DNA of 64,000 bases from Fibrobacter succinogenes (GTDB taxonomy: Bacteria > Fibrobacterota > Fibrobacteria > Fibrobacterales > Fibrobacteraceae), in assembly GCA_902791475.1 (NCBI GenBank), contig CADAWC010000017.1:27907-91906 (forward strand), in the 5' to 3' direction. The notes beneath the pieces are model-generated. The model worked only from the letters and a program-made list of their open reading frames with translations. It was not told where the DNA came from and searched no databases. The translations under genes were made by a program, and so were the position numbers. Each line of letters opens with the position of its first letter. The first letter of the stretch is position 1. Of this stretch, positions 9,063 through 17,223 are shown in pieces.

Positions 9063-10658
9063 ATGCTTAATGTTTCTAATGTCAGTCTCCAGTATGGTAG
9101 CCGCGTCCTCTTCAAGGAAGTGAACCTTTCCTTCAAGAGAGGCAACTGCTACGGTGTCATCGGCGCAAACGGTGCCGGCAAATCCACATTCCTCAAGATT
9201 CTTTCGGGCGAACTCGAACCGAACACGGGTGAAGTCACGAAGGACCCGGGCGAACGTATCGCCGTTTTGAAGCAGGACCACTTTGCTTATGAAAACAACA
9301 CAGTCCTCGAAACCGTAATGATGGGTTTCCCGGAGCTCTACGAACTTAGCAAAAAGCGCGATGAACTTTACGCACTCCCTGAAATGACCGAAGAACAGGG
9401 CATGCAGGCGATGGAAATCGAAACGCGCTTTGGCGAAATCGGCGGTTACGAAGCCGACTCCAACGCAGCCGTGCTCCTCAAGGGTCTTGGCATTCCCGAA
9501 GAATTCCACTACAACTTGATGTCCGAACTCGATGGCGGTCAGAAGATCCGCGTGCTCCTCGCCCAGGCTCTGTTTGGCAACCCGGACATTTTGCTCTTGG
9601 ACGAACCGACGAACCACCTTGATTTGGAAACCGTCGGCTGGCTCGAAGACTACCTCGAACGCTTCGAAAACATCGTAATCGTGGTGAGCCATGACCGTCA
9701 CTTCTTGAACGCCGTCTGCACGCACACTTGCGATATCGACTACGGCAAGATCAACATTTACGGCGGTAACTACGAATTCTGGTACGCAGCAAGCCAGCTC
9801 GCCCAGAAGCAGCGCAAGGACCAGAACCGCCGCGCAGAAGAAAAGATCGAAGAATTGAAGGCGTTCATCCGCCGCTTCGCTTCTAACGCCGCTAAGGCCA
9901 AGCAGGCCACCAGCCGTAAGAAGCTTTTGGACAAGATGACCGTCGAAGAAATGCCGGCATCGAGCCGTAAGTTTCCGTGGGTGAACTTCAAGATGGACCG
10001 CGAACCGGGCAAGATCGTGCTCGAAGTCAAGAACGCCACCATTGATGGCGGCGACGGCATCGTCTGCAAGGGATTCGACTTCTCGCTCGGCAACCAGGAC
10101 AAGGTCGCTCTCGTCGGTGAATACGACACGCTCAAGACCGCATTCTTCCAGCTCATTGCCGAAGAAACAAAGGCTCCAGATGGCGTGCTCAAGTGGGGCA
10201 ACACCATCAGCTACAACTACTTCCCGAAGAACAACGACGCTTATTTCAAGACGGACCTCTCTCTCGTGGATTGGCTGCGCCAGTACAGCAAGGAACAGGA
10301 CGAAACGTTCATCCGCGGATTCCTCGGCCGTATGCTCTTTACCGGTGAAGAAGCTTTGAAGAGCGCCAACGTGCTCTCCGGTGGTGAAAAGGTGCGCTGC
10401 ATGCTTTCGAAGATGATGCTCTCGAACGCCAACTGCTTGCTCCTCGACGAACCAACCGCACACCTCGACTTGGAAGCCATTACCGCATTGAACAACGGTC
10501 TCAAGGCATTCCAGGGTCCGGTCATCTTCTGCTCTCAGGACCATGAATTTGTCCAAACTGTCGCGAACCGCGTTTTGGAACTCACGCCGAACGGTGTTGT
10601 TGACCGCAGCATCACCTTCGACGAATGGCTTGAAACCAAGAAGACGAAGAAGAAGTAA
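9063..10658 (+). CDS. ABC-F family ATPase (YbiT/EttA-like, ribosome-associated)
   Basis: Two ABC cassettes in one soluble polypeptide without membrane helices. The first has Walker A GANGAGKST, the unusual signature LDGGQ in place of LSGGQ, and LLLDEPTNHLDLE. The second has a weakened Walker A region (VGEYDTLKTAF, lacking the GKS/T core), signature LSGGEKVR, and LLLDEPTAHLDLE. The linker is Lys/Arg-rich (RRFASNAAKAKQATSRKK). Length 531 aa matches E. coli YbiT (530 aa), its likely closest type. ABC-F proteins act on ribosomes in translation quality control. The start at 9063 is chosen because conserved cassette sequence begins there; upstream in-frame codons cover intergenic repeat DNA. Confidence 0.93.
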   Translation: MLNVSNVSLQYGSRVLFKEVNLSFKRGNCYGVIGANGAGKSTFLKILSGELEPNTGEVTKDPGERIAVLKQDHFAYENNTVLETVMMGFPELYELSKKRDELYALPEMTEEQGMQAMEIETRFGEIGGYEADSNAAVLLKGLGIPEEFHYNLMSELDGGQKIRVLLAQALFGNPDILLLDEPTNHLDLETVGWLEDYLERFENIVIVVSHDRHFLNAVCTHTCDIDYGKINIYGGNYEFWYAASQLAQKQRKDQNRRAEEKIEELKAFIRRFASNAAKAKQATSRKKLLDKMTVEEMPASSRKFPWVNFKMDREPGKIVLEVKNATIDGGDGIVCKGFDFSLGNQDKVALVGEYDTLKTAFFQLIAEETKAPDGVLKWGNTISYNYFPKNNDAYFKTDLSLVDWLRQYSKEQDETFIRGFLGRMLFTGEEALKSANVLSGGEKVRCMLSKMMLSNANCLLLDEPTAHLDLEAITALNNGLKAFQGPVIFCSQDHEFVQTVANRVLELTPNGVVDRSITFDEWLETKKTKKK

Positions 10659-10788
10659 ATTAAGGTATGAGCACGGGCATCGCCCTTTGGGGTATGAGGT
10701 TGTGAGTTCTTTTACTCAAAGGCACTTAGTGCCGACCTCATTGTTCAAAGCATCGCGAGTCCAAGCGCTTTAGCGCGAGCAAACCTCC

Positions 10789-11325
10789 ATGTTCCATCCG
10801 ATTCGTCATTTCATTACGATTACTAAGCACAGGAACGAAGTGATTCGGCTTTGCATCAAGGCCGGTATCGGTTTGCAGGGGCTGTTCCACGATTTGTCGA
10901 AGTACAGCCCTACCGAATTTATTCCAGGCGCAAAATATTACACGGGCAAGGAATCGCCGAACAATGGCGAACGCCGCGAAACAGGCTACAGTCTTGCATG
11001 GATGCACCACAAGGGGCGCAACAAGCACCACTTTGAATTCTGGTACGATTACGACATGAAGACAAAGAAAATCGTGCCGATGGACATGCCGGACCGCTAC
11101 ATCAAGGAGATGTTCTGCGACCGCGTGGCTGCCTCCAAGACGTACAACAAGAAAACCTACACGCAAGAAGCTCCGCTCCAGTATTTGACGAAAAGCACCG
11201 CGCACGAGAAAATGACGGAAACGACTTACAAGAAGTTGCTGTTCTTGCTCAAGAAGCTTGCGACGGATGGCGAAAAAGAAACACTTAGGTTTATGCGGCA
11301 TTGCAAGGAACTGCCGACGGAATAA
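10789..11325 (+). CDS. DUF5662 family protein
   Basis: A 178-aa protein resembling the DUF5662 family: RHFITITKHRNEV near the N-terminus, then LFHDLSKYSPTEF and WMHHKGRNKHHFEFW. Repeated His/Asp residues (HDLSKYS, HHKGRNKHH) suggest a metal-binding helical fold like HD-type proteins, but no activity is established. No strong ribosome-binding site precedes the ATG. The 130 bp upstream hold only GC-rich short inverted repeats. Confidence 0.8.
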   Translation: MFHPIRHFITITKHRNEVIRLCIKAGIGLQGLFHDLSKYSPTEFIPGAKYYTGKESPNNGERRETGYSLAWMHHKGRNKHHFEFWYDYDMKTKKIVPMDMPDRYIKEMFCDRVAASKTYNKKTYTQEAPLQYLTKSTAHEKMTETTYKKLLFLLKKLATDGEKETLRFMRHCKELPTE

Positions 11326-11428
11326 AATCTCCGTGCACAAAGGGGCGCTGGGCTGTATGCAATACAAGAAAGCACACGTTTGAGAATGCGCAAACCCTTG
11401 CGGCCAACCGCACAAAAAAGTATATTTA

Positions 11429-11504
11429 AAGGAGATACCCGCTCGGTGGCGGGCATGACATTAACGTATCGCGGATGTCCGCGACATTACCCCCGCCCTG
11501 CGGG
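11429..11504. repeat. Cluster of three small palindromes upstream of the cvfB-like gene
   Basis: A class I element (GGAGAT-ACCCGC...GCGGGC-ATGAC, 11431-11459), then a perfect 7-bp stem (TCGCGGA TG TCCGCGA, 11469-11484), then CCCGC CCT GCGGG (11492-11504). They lie in the leader of the downstream gene and would fold in its mRNA if transcription starts upstream of them. Confidence 0.6.
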
Positions 11505-11527
11505 ATACCAGAACGGAAAGGCAAATT

Positions 11528-12361
11528 ATGGAACTTGGAAGAATTAACCGCGCACGCGTCGAATCTATCACGCCACAGGGTTATTACCTGGAACTCGAAA
11601 CTGGCGGAAGCGTGCTCCTCCCCGGCAACCGTAACAAATTCACGCTTGTCGAAGGCGAAATCATTGACGTGTTCGTTTACACGGATTCCGAAGACCGCCC
11701 GATTGCAACGCTTGACAAGCCGCTCGCACAGGTAGGCGAATTTGCGGTACTTACCGTCAAGGAAGTCAACCGCGTTGGCGCATTCTTGGATTGGGGTCTC
11801 AACAAGGACTTGTTCCTCCCCTTCAAGCAGCAACTTGGCGAATTGCAGAAAGGCGACCGTTGCGTAGTCTTTGTACTCGAAGACGAAAAGAGCGGACGCA
11901 TCATCGCCACCGAAAAAATCAAGAGCTTTATCGATCCGGACACGAACGACTTGCATATCGGCCAGCGCGTAGAACTCGCCGCTTACGAAGTCACACCCGA
12001 CTACGTCGATTGCCTCGTGGATTACCGCTACACGGGCCGCCTCATGATGAGACCCGGTATGGAACGCATCTACATCGGTGATACGATGCCCGGATTCATC
12101 CAGCGTTTCACAAGCGACGGAAAAATCACGCTCAACTTGACGCCGATCGGTTACAAGGGCGTGATGAAGAGCGAAAGCCCCAATGCGGTCATGCAAAAGC
12201 TCGAAGCTGCCGGCGGATTCCTCCCCTACGGCGACCACACCGACCCGGAAACTATCCGTCGTGAATTCGGAATGTCCAAGAAGACGTTCAAGAAGATTAT
12301 CGGGACGCTTTTCCGCGAAGAAAAAATCGTGATTACCGAAGACGGAATTCGCGCAGTTTAA
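11528..12361 (+). CDS. cvfB: S1-like RNA-binding protein, CvfB/YitL family
   Basis: A 277-aa soluble protein with tandem S1-type beta barrels and a C-terminal winged-helix-like end. Recognisable features are the first S1 repeat ending in LPGNRNKFT, the third with VGAFLDWGLNKDLFLP (the conserved core of this family), and the C-terminal EFGMSKKTFKKIIGTLFRE helix-turn segment. CvfB of Staphylococcus aureus binds RNA and affects virulence gene expression; its role here is unknown. GGAAAGG lies just upstream of the ATG. It converges on the OmpA gene with terminator-like elements between. Confidence 0.88.
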   Translation: MELGRINRARVESITPQGYYLELETGGSVLLPGNRNKFTLVEGEIIDVFVYTDSEDRPIATLDKPLAQVGEFAVLTVKEVNRVGAFLDWGLNKDLFLPFKQQLGELQKGDRCVVFVLEDEKSGRIIATEKIKSFIDPDTNDLHIGQRVELAAYEVTPDYVDCLVDYRYTGRLMMRPGMERIYIGDTMPGFIQRFTSDGKITLNLTPIGYKGVMKSESPNAVMQKLEAAGGFLPYGDHTDPETIRREFGMSKKTFKKIIGTLFREEKIVITEDGIRAV

Positions 12362-12681
12362 AAAGAGACTTTTAGAACCAAATTTCGAAAAAAAGCCCCA
12401 ATTTACGTGAATAGGACTATTTTTTTTCAAGTTTTTCACGTAAAATTCAAAACAAACTAATCATAATTAAATAAAAACAAGCTCCTTTAAGTATTCAAAG
12501 GAGCCATTTTTTTATTTTTCAGCCGATTTCATTCCTTTTTGAGGGACAAAAATGCTTTTTGTAGCCGGGAAAAGACACACAACATAAAAAAATTACGTGA
12601 AAATCTGCGTTATTTCACAAATTTTCACGTAAAAAACGCACTTTTTTCTAAATTCTAGTATTTTCGCGATATTAGAACAAA
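12362..12681. other. Convergent intergenic region with two TTTACGTGAA inverted repeats
   Basis: No gene is seen in these 320 bp between converging genes. It holds two stem-loops made from the same word. One is TTTACGTGAA (12403-12412) with TTCACGTAAA (12435-12444). The other is ATTACGTGAAAAT (12592-12604) with ATTTTCACGTAAA (12621-12633). A strong terminator (12481-12512) lies between them. The shared arm sequence suggests repeated protein sites or related RNA structures. Confidence 0.6.
12481..12512 (+). terminator. Rho-independent terminator after the cvfB-like gene
   Basis: A perfect 8-bp stem GCTCCTTT/AAAGGAGC with an 8-nt loop, followed by CATTTTTTT. Confidence 0.85.
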
Positions 12682-13380
12682 TTAGAAATTCACTTCATCG
12701 GCGTTGAGCACTTTAAGCTCAATGCGACGGTTGGCACGGCGACCCGCTTCTGTCGAGTTGTCACCCTTCGGGCGGCTCGGGCCATAACCCACAGCAGTCA
12801 CACGGTCAGCATCAATGCCCTGTTCAATCATATAATTGCGGACACTGTTTGCGCGATCTTCAGAAAGCTGCTGGTTGAGTTCTGCGGAGCCATCGCTACT
12901 TGTATGGCCTTCCACTTCAATCTTGGCCTTCGGATTGCGCTTGAGCCCTGCAATCGCGGCATTGAGAGTCTTCAAGGAGCTCGGCACAAGTTCTGCACTG
13001 CCCGCCTTGAACGTCACGCCAGTAAGTTCGGAACGAGTATCGTCAAAAACGACCGAAATTCCACCCGTGCTTGCCGTGCGGGAAACATACGGAGTTTCGC
13101 CGCATTCGAACGGTCCCGTCAAGCTTTCGCAGAGAATCGTGTAGGAATCTTCACGCGGGATATGGAAGCTAGCTTCACCATACACGTCCGTCGTGATAAC
13201 CACCTTTTTTCCCTTGTTCTGCCCCACAAACGTGAGCTTTTTCTTGGCATGCGGAACGTTTTCTTCGTTCGTGTAAGTCACGTTCAGCACGGCGTGCGTC
13301 TTGTTCGGTGCAAGTTTACCGGCAGATGCAAAAGAAACTGCCACTATTGCCGAAAATGCAATGCGGGAAATCATTCTCAT
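12682..13380 (-). CDS. OmpA-family protein with N-terminal transthyretin-like domain
   Basis: A signal peptide (MISRIAFSAIVAVSFASAG) is followed by a beta-sandwich region resembling carboxypeptidase-regulatory/transthyretin-like folds (about residues 25-120) and a C-terminal OmpA peptidoglycan-binding domain. The latter shows VEGHTSSDGSAELNQQLSEDRA and GYGPSRPKGDNSTEAGRRANRR. This domain anchors outer-membrane or periplasmic proteins to peptidoglycan through diaminopimelate. The ATG at 13380 is chosen because GGAG lies 8-9 bases upstream; longer in-frame starts run through a TATTTTTG promoter-like box. 232 aa. Confidence 0.9.
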   Translation of the reverse strand: MRMISRIAFSAIVAVSFASAGKLAPNKTHAVLNVTYTNEENVPHAKKKLTFVGQNKGKKVVITTDVYGEASFHIPREDSYTILCESLTGPFECGETPYVSRTASTGGISVVFDDTRSELTGVTFKAGSAELVPSSLKTLNAAIAGLKRNPKAKIEVEGHTSSDGSAELNQQLSEDRANSVRNYMIEQGIDADRVTAVGYGPSRPKGDNSTEAGRRANRRIELKVLNADEVNF

Positions 13381-13409
13381 TCTTGTACTCCAATGGATAT
13401 TTTGTGAGG

Positions 13410-13417
13410 CAAAAATA
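13410..13417 (-). promoter_or_regulatory. TAnnTTTG promoter-like box for the OmpA gene
   Basis: TATTTTTG on the minus strand, about 30 bp before the ATG, with TTGAAAG about 18 bp further upstream as a possible -33 element. Confidence 0.45.
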
Positions 13418-13468
13418 AAAATTGATAGGCTTACTTTCAATTTATCTTTAAATATTTTCTGAAATTTC

Positions 13469-13476
13469 TAGATTTG
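13469..13476 (+). promoter_or_regulatory. TAnnTTTG promoter-like box for the beta-barrel gene
   Basis: TAGATTTG, 28 bp before the ATG at 13504, with an AT-rich region upstream. Divergent to the OmpA promoter-like box 50 bp away. Confidence 0.45.
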
Positions 13477-13503
13477 CGCACACAAAATTTGTACGGAGAA
13501 ACT

Positions 13504-14556
13504 ATGAACTTCAAAAAAATGACAAGCGCACTTTTGGTTGCAGGTATGTGCACTGCCGCCTTTGCAGCTGATGGCGAATTCAACCTCAAGGGTAATGTCC
13601 AGACTCAGGCAACCAAGATGATTGCCGACCACGACAACAACCTGAGCTCTTTCTGGATCCGCGCCAACATTGGCGGCCTCTACAAGAGCGAAAACTTTGA
13701 CGCACAGGTGATGCTTCGCATTTTTGCCCCACAGTTCGGCAACAAGATTAAGGACGGCGACGGCAAGACCACTAGCTACGACAAGATTCTCGCAGACCTC
13801 TACTGGGCTAACTACAAGTGGGCATACAATGACCACGCCTTCAATATCAAGGTCGGTCACTGGAAGACGGACTGGTCTCAGTCCACTCACTTCGGTACTT
13901 ACATCGATAAGGACCTCACAGCCCGCGGTCTTTGGATGCGCGATTACAGCCATAATGCTGCTGAGCTCGGCTGGCAGACCGGTTACTCGAACTTCACGGC
14001 CATGGTCGCCACAAGAGACAACAAGTTCAATACGGGCTATATCCGCCTTGAAGAAGATCTCAAGTTTGATTTTCCGTTCGAAGCAAAGTTCGCTTATCGC
14101 GTGAACGCTATTGACCCGGTTCAGAACACGGCTGCTATCACCCACCGCCTCGCAACCTACCTGAGCTACAAGCCGCTCGATTTCTTGCGCGTTTATGGTG
14201 AATACGGCTATATCGTCACGCAGGAAGACGCCGTCAAGACGACAGCTCCCAACTACGTTGCTCCGGAATACAAGTACATGAAACCGGGCGACGCCTACCA
14301 TCCGTTCTACATCGGTGCTGAATACACTCCGAAGAAAGATTGCTTTATGAACACTCTCATGAGCAGCCTCTACGTTGAATGGGAACACATCAATGATCGC
14401 GACGTTCTCTCTAACAACAAGGATGTCGATAATTGGGCATGGACTGTGGCATGGGCAAAGAAGATCGCCAATTCCAAGCTCCAGTTCAGCGTTTACAGCG
14501 GCAACGAAATCAGTGACGTTGGTTTTGCATTCCGCTTGACCAGCACGATCAAGTAA
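13504..14556 (+). CDS. Putative outer-membrane beta-barrel protein
   Basis: A 350-aa protein with a clean signal peptide ending AAFAAD. The mature part is made of alternating aromatic and polar beta strands (for example FNIKVGHWKTDW, FLRVYGEYGYIV, LQFSVYSGNEI) and ends in a strand closing FRLTSTIK, as expected for a porin-like barrel. No specific porin family is recognised. A GGAGAA ribosome-binding site precedes the ATG at 13504. It is transcribed divergently from the OmpA-family gene and followed by a terminator. High use of preferred codons suggests strong expression. Confidence 0.8.
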   Translation: MNFKKMTSALLVAGMCTAAFAADGEFNLKGNVQTQATKMIADHDNNLSSFWIRANIGGLYKSENFDAQVMLRIFAPQFGNKIKDGDGKTTSYDKILADLYWANYKWAYNDHAFNIKVGHWKTDWSQSTHFGTYIDKDLTARGLWMRDYSHNAAELGWQTGYSNFTAMVATRDNKFNTGYIRLEEDLKFDFPFEAKFAYRVNAIDPVQNTAAITHRLATYLSYKPLDFLRVYGEYGYIVTQEDAVKTTAPNYVAPEYKYMKPGDAYHPFYIGAEYTPKKDCFMNTLMSSLYVEWEHINDRDVLSNNKDVDNWAWTVAWAKKIANSKLQFSVYSGNEISDVGFAFRLTSTIK

Positions 14557-14620
14557 TTGAAATTACCAAAACGCGCGGGCATTAATTAAACTGCGCAACG
14601 CTCGCTTAAAGCGTTTGAAA

Positions 14621-14650
14621 AGCCTGGGTAAAACACCCTGGCTTTTTTAG
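14621..14650 (+). terminator. Rho-independent terminator after the beta-barrel gene
   Basis: AGCCTGGGT/ACCCTGGCT stem with one mismatch and a 5-nt loop, followed by TTTTTT. Confidence 0.8.
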
Positions 14651-14743
14651 TACCCCCCGCCACGAGAAATTATGGATCCTTCGTCCCTTTGGTCCTCAGG
14701 ATGACGAGATGCTAGGATGACGAGATGCGCGATATGTGGAAAC

Positions 14744-14882
14744 AAAAAAGCCTAACCTTTTCGGTTAGACTTTTTTATACCCTGTGACGCGGTAACTAAA
14801 AACGACCAACATCCCGTTGGTCGTTTTTAGTACCCCTGTGGCGGAAAGTAAAAACGACCAGCCTTTCGGTTGGTCGTTTTTA
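14744..14882. repeat. Three tandem bidirectional terminator-like hairpins
   Basis: Hairpins at 14744-14776, 14795-14831 and 14849-14882. The middle one has a perfect 16-bp stem (ACTAAAAACGACCAAC with its complement, 5-nt loop). The third shares the arm AAAAACGACCA and abuts the tRNA-Glu 3' end, so it is probably the tRNA terminator. Each has A-tracts 5' and T-tracts 3', so each can terminate both strands. The last two also share flanks (CTGTG-CGG), suggesting duplication. Confidence 0.75.
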
Positions 14883-14955
14883 TACCCCCAAGCGGACTCG
14901 AACCGCTGTTGCGGGAATGAGAATCCCGAGTCCTGGGCCACTAGACGATGGGGGC
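14883..14955 (-). tRNA. tRNA-Glu (anticodon CTC)
   Basis: A minus-strand cloverleaf starts GCCCCCA at 14955. The D-arm region holds TCTAGTGGCCCAGGA. The anticodon arm is CGGGA-TTCTCAT-TCCCG with anticodon CTC (Glu). The T-loop is GGTTCGAGTCC. The acceptor closes with TGGGGGT. CCA is not encoded, and the 1-72 pair reads as G-U. The sequence matches bacterial tRNA-Glu closely. A hairpin follows at once on the 3' side. Confidence 0.95.
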
Positions 14956-15052
14956 GAGTGCGGCATATTATAGCAATTTAAGCTTTATCCGTCAAGCGAT
15001 AATTGAGTTTATTTGCTGAGGGTCGCTCTGCCGCATTTACAAGAATTCGTCC

Positions 15053-15134
15053 GTAGTTATTAGTAGTTAGTCATTAGCAGATTAATTTTAGAAATCATCT
15101 CTAATGACTACTGACCATAACCATTAACTAAAGA
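15053..15134. repeat. TTAGTCA-word inverted repeat downstream of ppiD
   Basis: The left part repeats TAGTTAGTCATTAG-like words; the right part holds their complements (CTAATGACTACTGACCATAACC). The whole forms a long imperfect stem-loop directly after the ppiD stop. Similar structures occur at 25027-25104, 36522-36616 and, with AGGTTATAGG or GTTAGTGG words, at 23553-23672 and 26872-27015. Confidence 0.55.
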
Positions 15135-17066
15135 CTAGTCTCTGTAGAAGAGGTCGAGGTTGCTCTTGACCGGCGTAGAAGCTTCGAGGGAAGTCACGTA
15201 GTCGTTGAAAGCAGTCATCACGCCAAAGCGGTAGGAGTTGTCTACATCCTGCTTGATGGCATCTTCAACTTCTTCGAGCTTCGGAGTCTTCTTGGAAACA
15301 ACCTTCACCATCACGGCGCCGTTTTCTGCGACAACCGGAGCGGTCCATTCACCAGCCTTAGCCTTGCCAATAACCTTTGCTGTCTGGGCGCTGCCGTAGC
15401 CGAAGCCCGGAACAAAGCCATCAACAGAAGCATTCTTGGTTTCGAGTTCAACCTTTTCGATCTTGGTAGCGGTATCAGCCGGATTCCAAGCCTTGACCTG
15501 AGCAGCAACAGAGTTCAAGTAGATTTCAGCAGCCTTGCTAGACTTCTGCTTGAGGAGCGTTGCCTTGATATCATTGTAGTAAAGCGGAAGGCTACGTTCA
15601 CCAGCCTTGAAGGAACCAATTTTCTTGGCAATGACAACCCACTTGTTGTTTCTGAGAACGCCAGAGATTTCGCTTTCTTCCTTCGGGAGGTTTTCGTTCG
15701 GCCAAGCGAAAGAAGCGAGACCCTTGAGATAACCAAAGGCAGCCAAGTTACCATCACGAGAAACCCATTCGGAAGTCTTGACTTCGAGACCGCGAGCCTG
15801 AGCTTCAGTGAGCAAGTCAGAACCAGCATCAACATCCTTCTTGATGTTAGTGAGAATCTTTTCGAGGCTATCAATAGTATTAGAAGAAGCGGTAACGGTG
15901 AGGAGGATGTGGCCAACCTTGACCTTTTCAACTTCACCCTTAGCGTTCTTCACATTACCGTAAGACTTGATGATGTGGTAACCGAACTGAGAACGGACCG
16001 GTTCAGAAATCTTGCCAGAATCAAGAGCAAATGCAGCGTCTTCAAACGGCTTCACGTAAGTGCCACGGCCAACGTAGTCTTCGCTCAAGACACCACCCTT
16101 TTCAGCACTGCCCGGATCTTCAGAAGAAACGCGAGCCATGTCTTCGAACGTCGTCGTAGAAGAAGAGTCGGTGAGCTGGTAGTAAAGCGTCATAGCGTAT
16201 TCACGAATGCTAGCGTCATCAGCAGCAGTTGCTTCGACCGGGAGGGAAACATACTGGAACTGAGCCACGTCATTCTGAACAAAGAAGCTGTCGAGATGAG
16301 CATTGAAGTAGCCAGCAACCATCACGCTATCCACGGAGTTGCTATCAGCAACAAATGCAGAATTCGGGGCGACCGCCACCTGCAGTTCGTAATCCGTCAT
16401 GCGGCGTTCAACACTCCACTTGGCTTCGAGAGATGTCGGATGGACAGAAGCACCCACCAAGGTCTGAAGCTGACGAGCCGGAATGGTGTTGTTCTTCATT
16501 TCGTCTTCGAGCATGAGCATGGAGCTCCAGCGGTATGCAGCCGGAGTTTCAATCCAAGCATCGTAATCAGCCTTGTTGAAAGTCGTATCCGTGAGGAACT
16601 TCGGCAAAGAAGCGATGTAAGCTTGAGAACGCTGCATCAAGTCTTCCTGAGAAGTAGCCTGCTGCTGGATAGCATAGAGGCGAGCCTGAGCTTCCTGGAC
16701 CAAGCGGCCACGAACAGCGTCGGAATTGCGCTTAAACTCGTTCTTGAGTTCGGCAACCGAGGCACTCAGTTCGGCCTTTTCGTACTGTTCGGCAAAGAGA
16801 GCCTGACGGACGAAGCTAGAGAACACCTGAGCGCGGAGCTGAGAGTACTGTTCGTCATCCAAGTGCTGGTTCTGGTACTGATTCTGCACGATCATCTTCA
16901 CGCGAGAATCAAAATCCGTGTAAGAAATCTTGGTATCGTTGACAACGCCAATAGGATAGCTACGTCCCTGGTCCGGAACACGGTCCATGGCCAAAAGACC
17001 GATGGCGATACCGGCAGCAAAGATCACAATTACCCACTTGGCTTTTTCATTAATCCACGTTAACAT
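15135..17066 (-). CDS. ppiD: Membrane-anchored peptidyl-prolyl isomerase, PpiD/SurA type
   Basis: Periplasmic folding factor. A short cytoplasmic N-terminus ([11 protein letters not shown]) and one membrane helix ([17 protein letters not shown]) are followed by a SurA_N-like helical region and at least one parvulin domain. The parvulin domain shows the conserved pattern [40 protein letters not shown] and then [10 protein letters not shown]. About 643 aa, as expected for PpiD. The ATG at 17066 is chosen for its GGAG 8-9 bases upstream. It acts on newly exported proteins leaving the Sec channel. Single gene, divergent from nadB. Confidence 0.9.
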   Translation of the reverse strand: MLTWINEKAKWVIVIFAAGIAIGLLAMDRVPDQGRSYPIGVVNDTKISYTDFDSRVKMIVQNQYQNQHLDDEQYSQLRAQVFSSFVRQALFAEQYEKAELSASVAELKNEFKRNSDAVRGRLVQEAQARLYAIQQQATSQEDLMQRSQAYIASLPKFLTDTTFNKADYDAWIETPAAYRWSSMLMLEDEMKNNTIPARQLQTLVGASVHPTSLEAKWSVERRMTDYELQVAVAPNSAFVADSNSVDSVMVAGYFNAHLDSFFVQNDVAQFQYVSLPVEATAADDASIREYAMTLYYQLTDSSSTTTFEDMARVSSEDPGSAEKGGVLSEDYVGRGTYVKPFEDAAFALDSGKISEPVRSQFGYHIIKSYGNVKNAKGEVEKVKVGHILLTVTASSNTIDSLEKILTNIKKDVDAGSDLLTEAQARGLEVKTSEWVSRDGNLAAFGYLKGLASFAWPNENLPKEESEISGVLRNNKWVVIAKKIGSFKAGERSLPLYYNDIKATLLKQKSSKAAEIYLNSVAAQVKAWNPADTATKIEKVELETKNASVDGFVPGFGYGSAQTAKVIGKAKAGEWTAPVVAENGAVMVKVVSKKTPKLEEVEDAIKQDVDNSYRFGVMTAFNDYVTSLEASTPVKSNLDLFYRD

Positions 17067-17223
17067 AGAGACAACTCCATTAAAATTTTGTCGCTCGAAA
17101 AATAGCAAAAAAAAATGTTTGCATTTTATTTTATTGATATTGTACGCCAAATATAATGCCGAAAAGCCCTATTTTTTCTATTTATTGGGCATAAAAAATA
17201 CATCAATTCCTTTGGAGTATCTC

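Larger units (their letters stand above)
14557..15134. other. Intergenic region with terminators, repeats and tRNA-Glu
   Basis: No protein gene is seen in these 578 bp. Contents in order: terminator of the barrel gene (14621-14650), a CCTTCG...CTCAGGATGAC repeat (about 14672-14706), three A/T-flanked hairpins (14744-14882), tRNA-Glu (14883-14955, minus), and an inverted repeat of TTAGTCA-like words (about 15053-15134) abutting the ppiD stop codon. Confidence 0.7.

Noticed and set aside
14744..14882. CRISPR array
   Set aside because: Only three units, unlike loops, palindromic arms with A/T flanks and no regular spacers; these are terminator-like hairpins.
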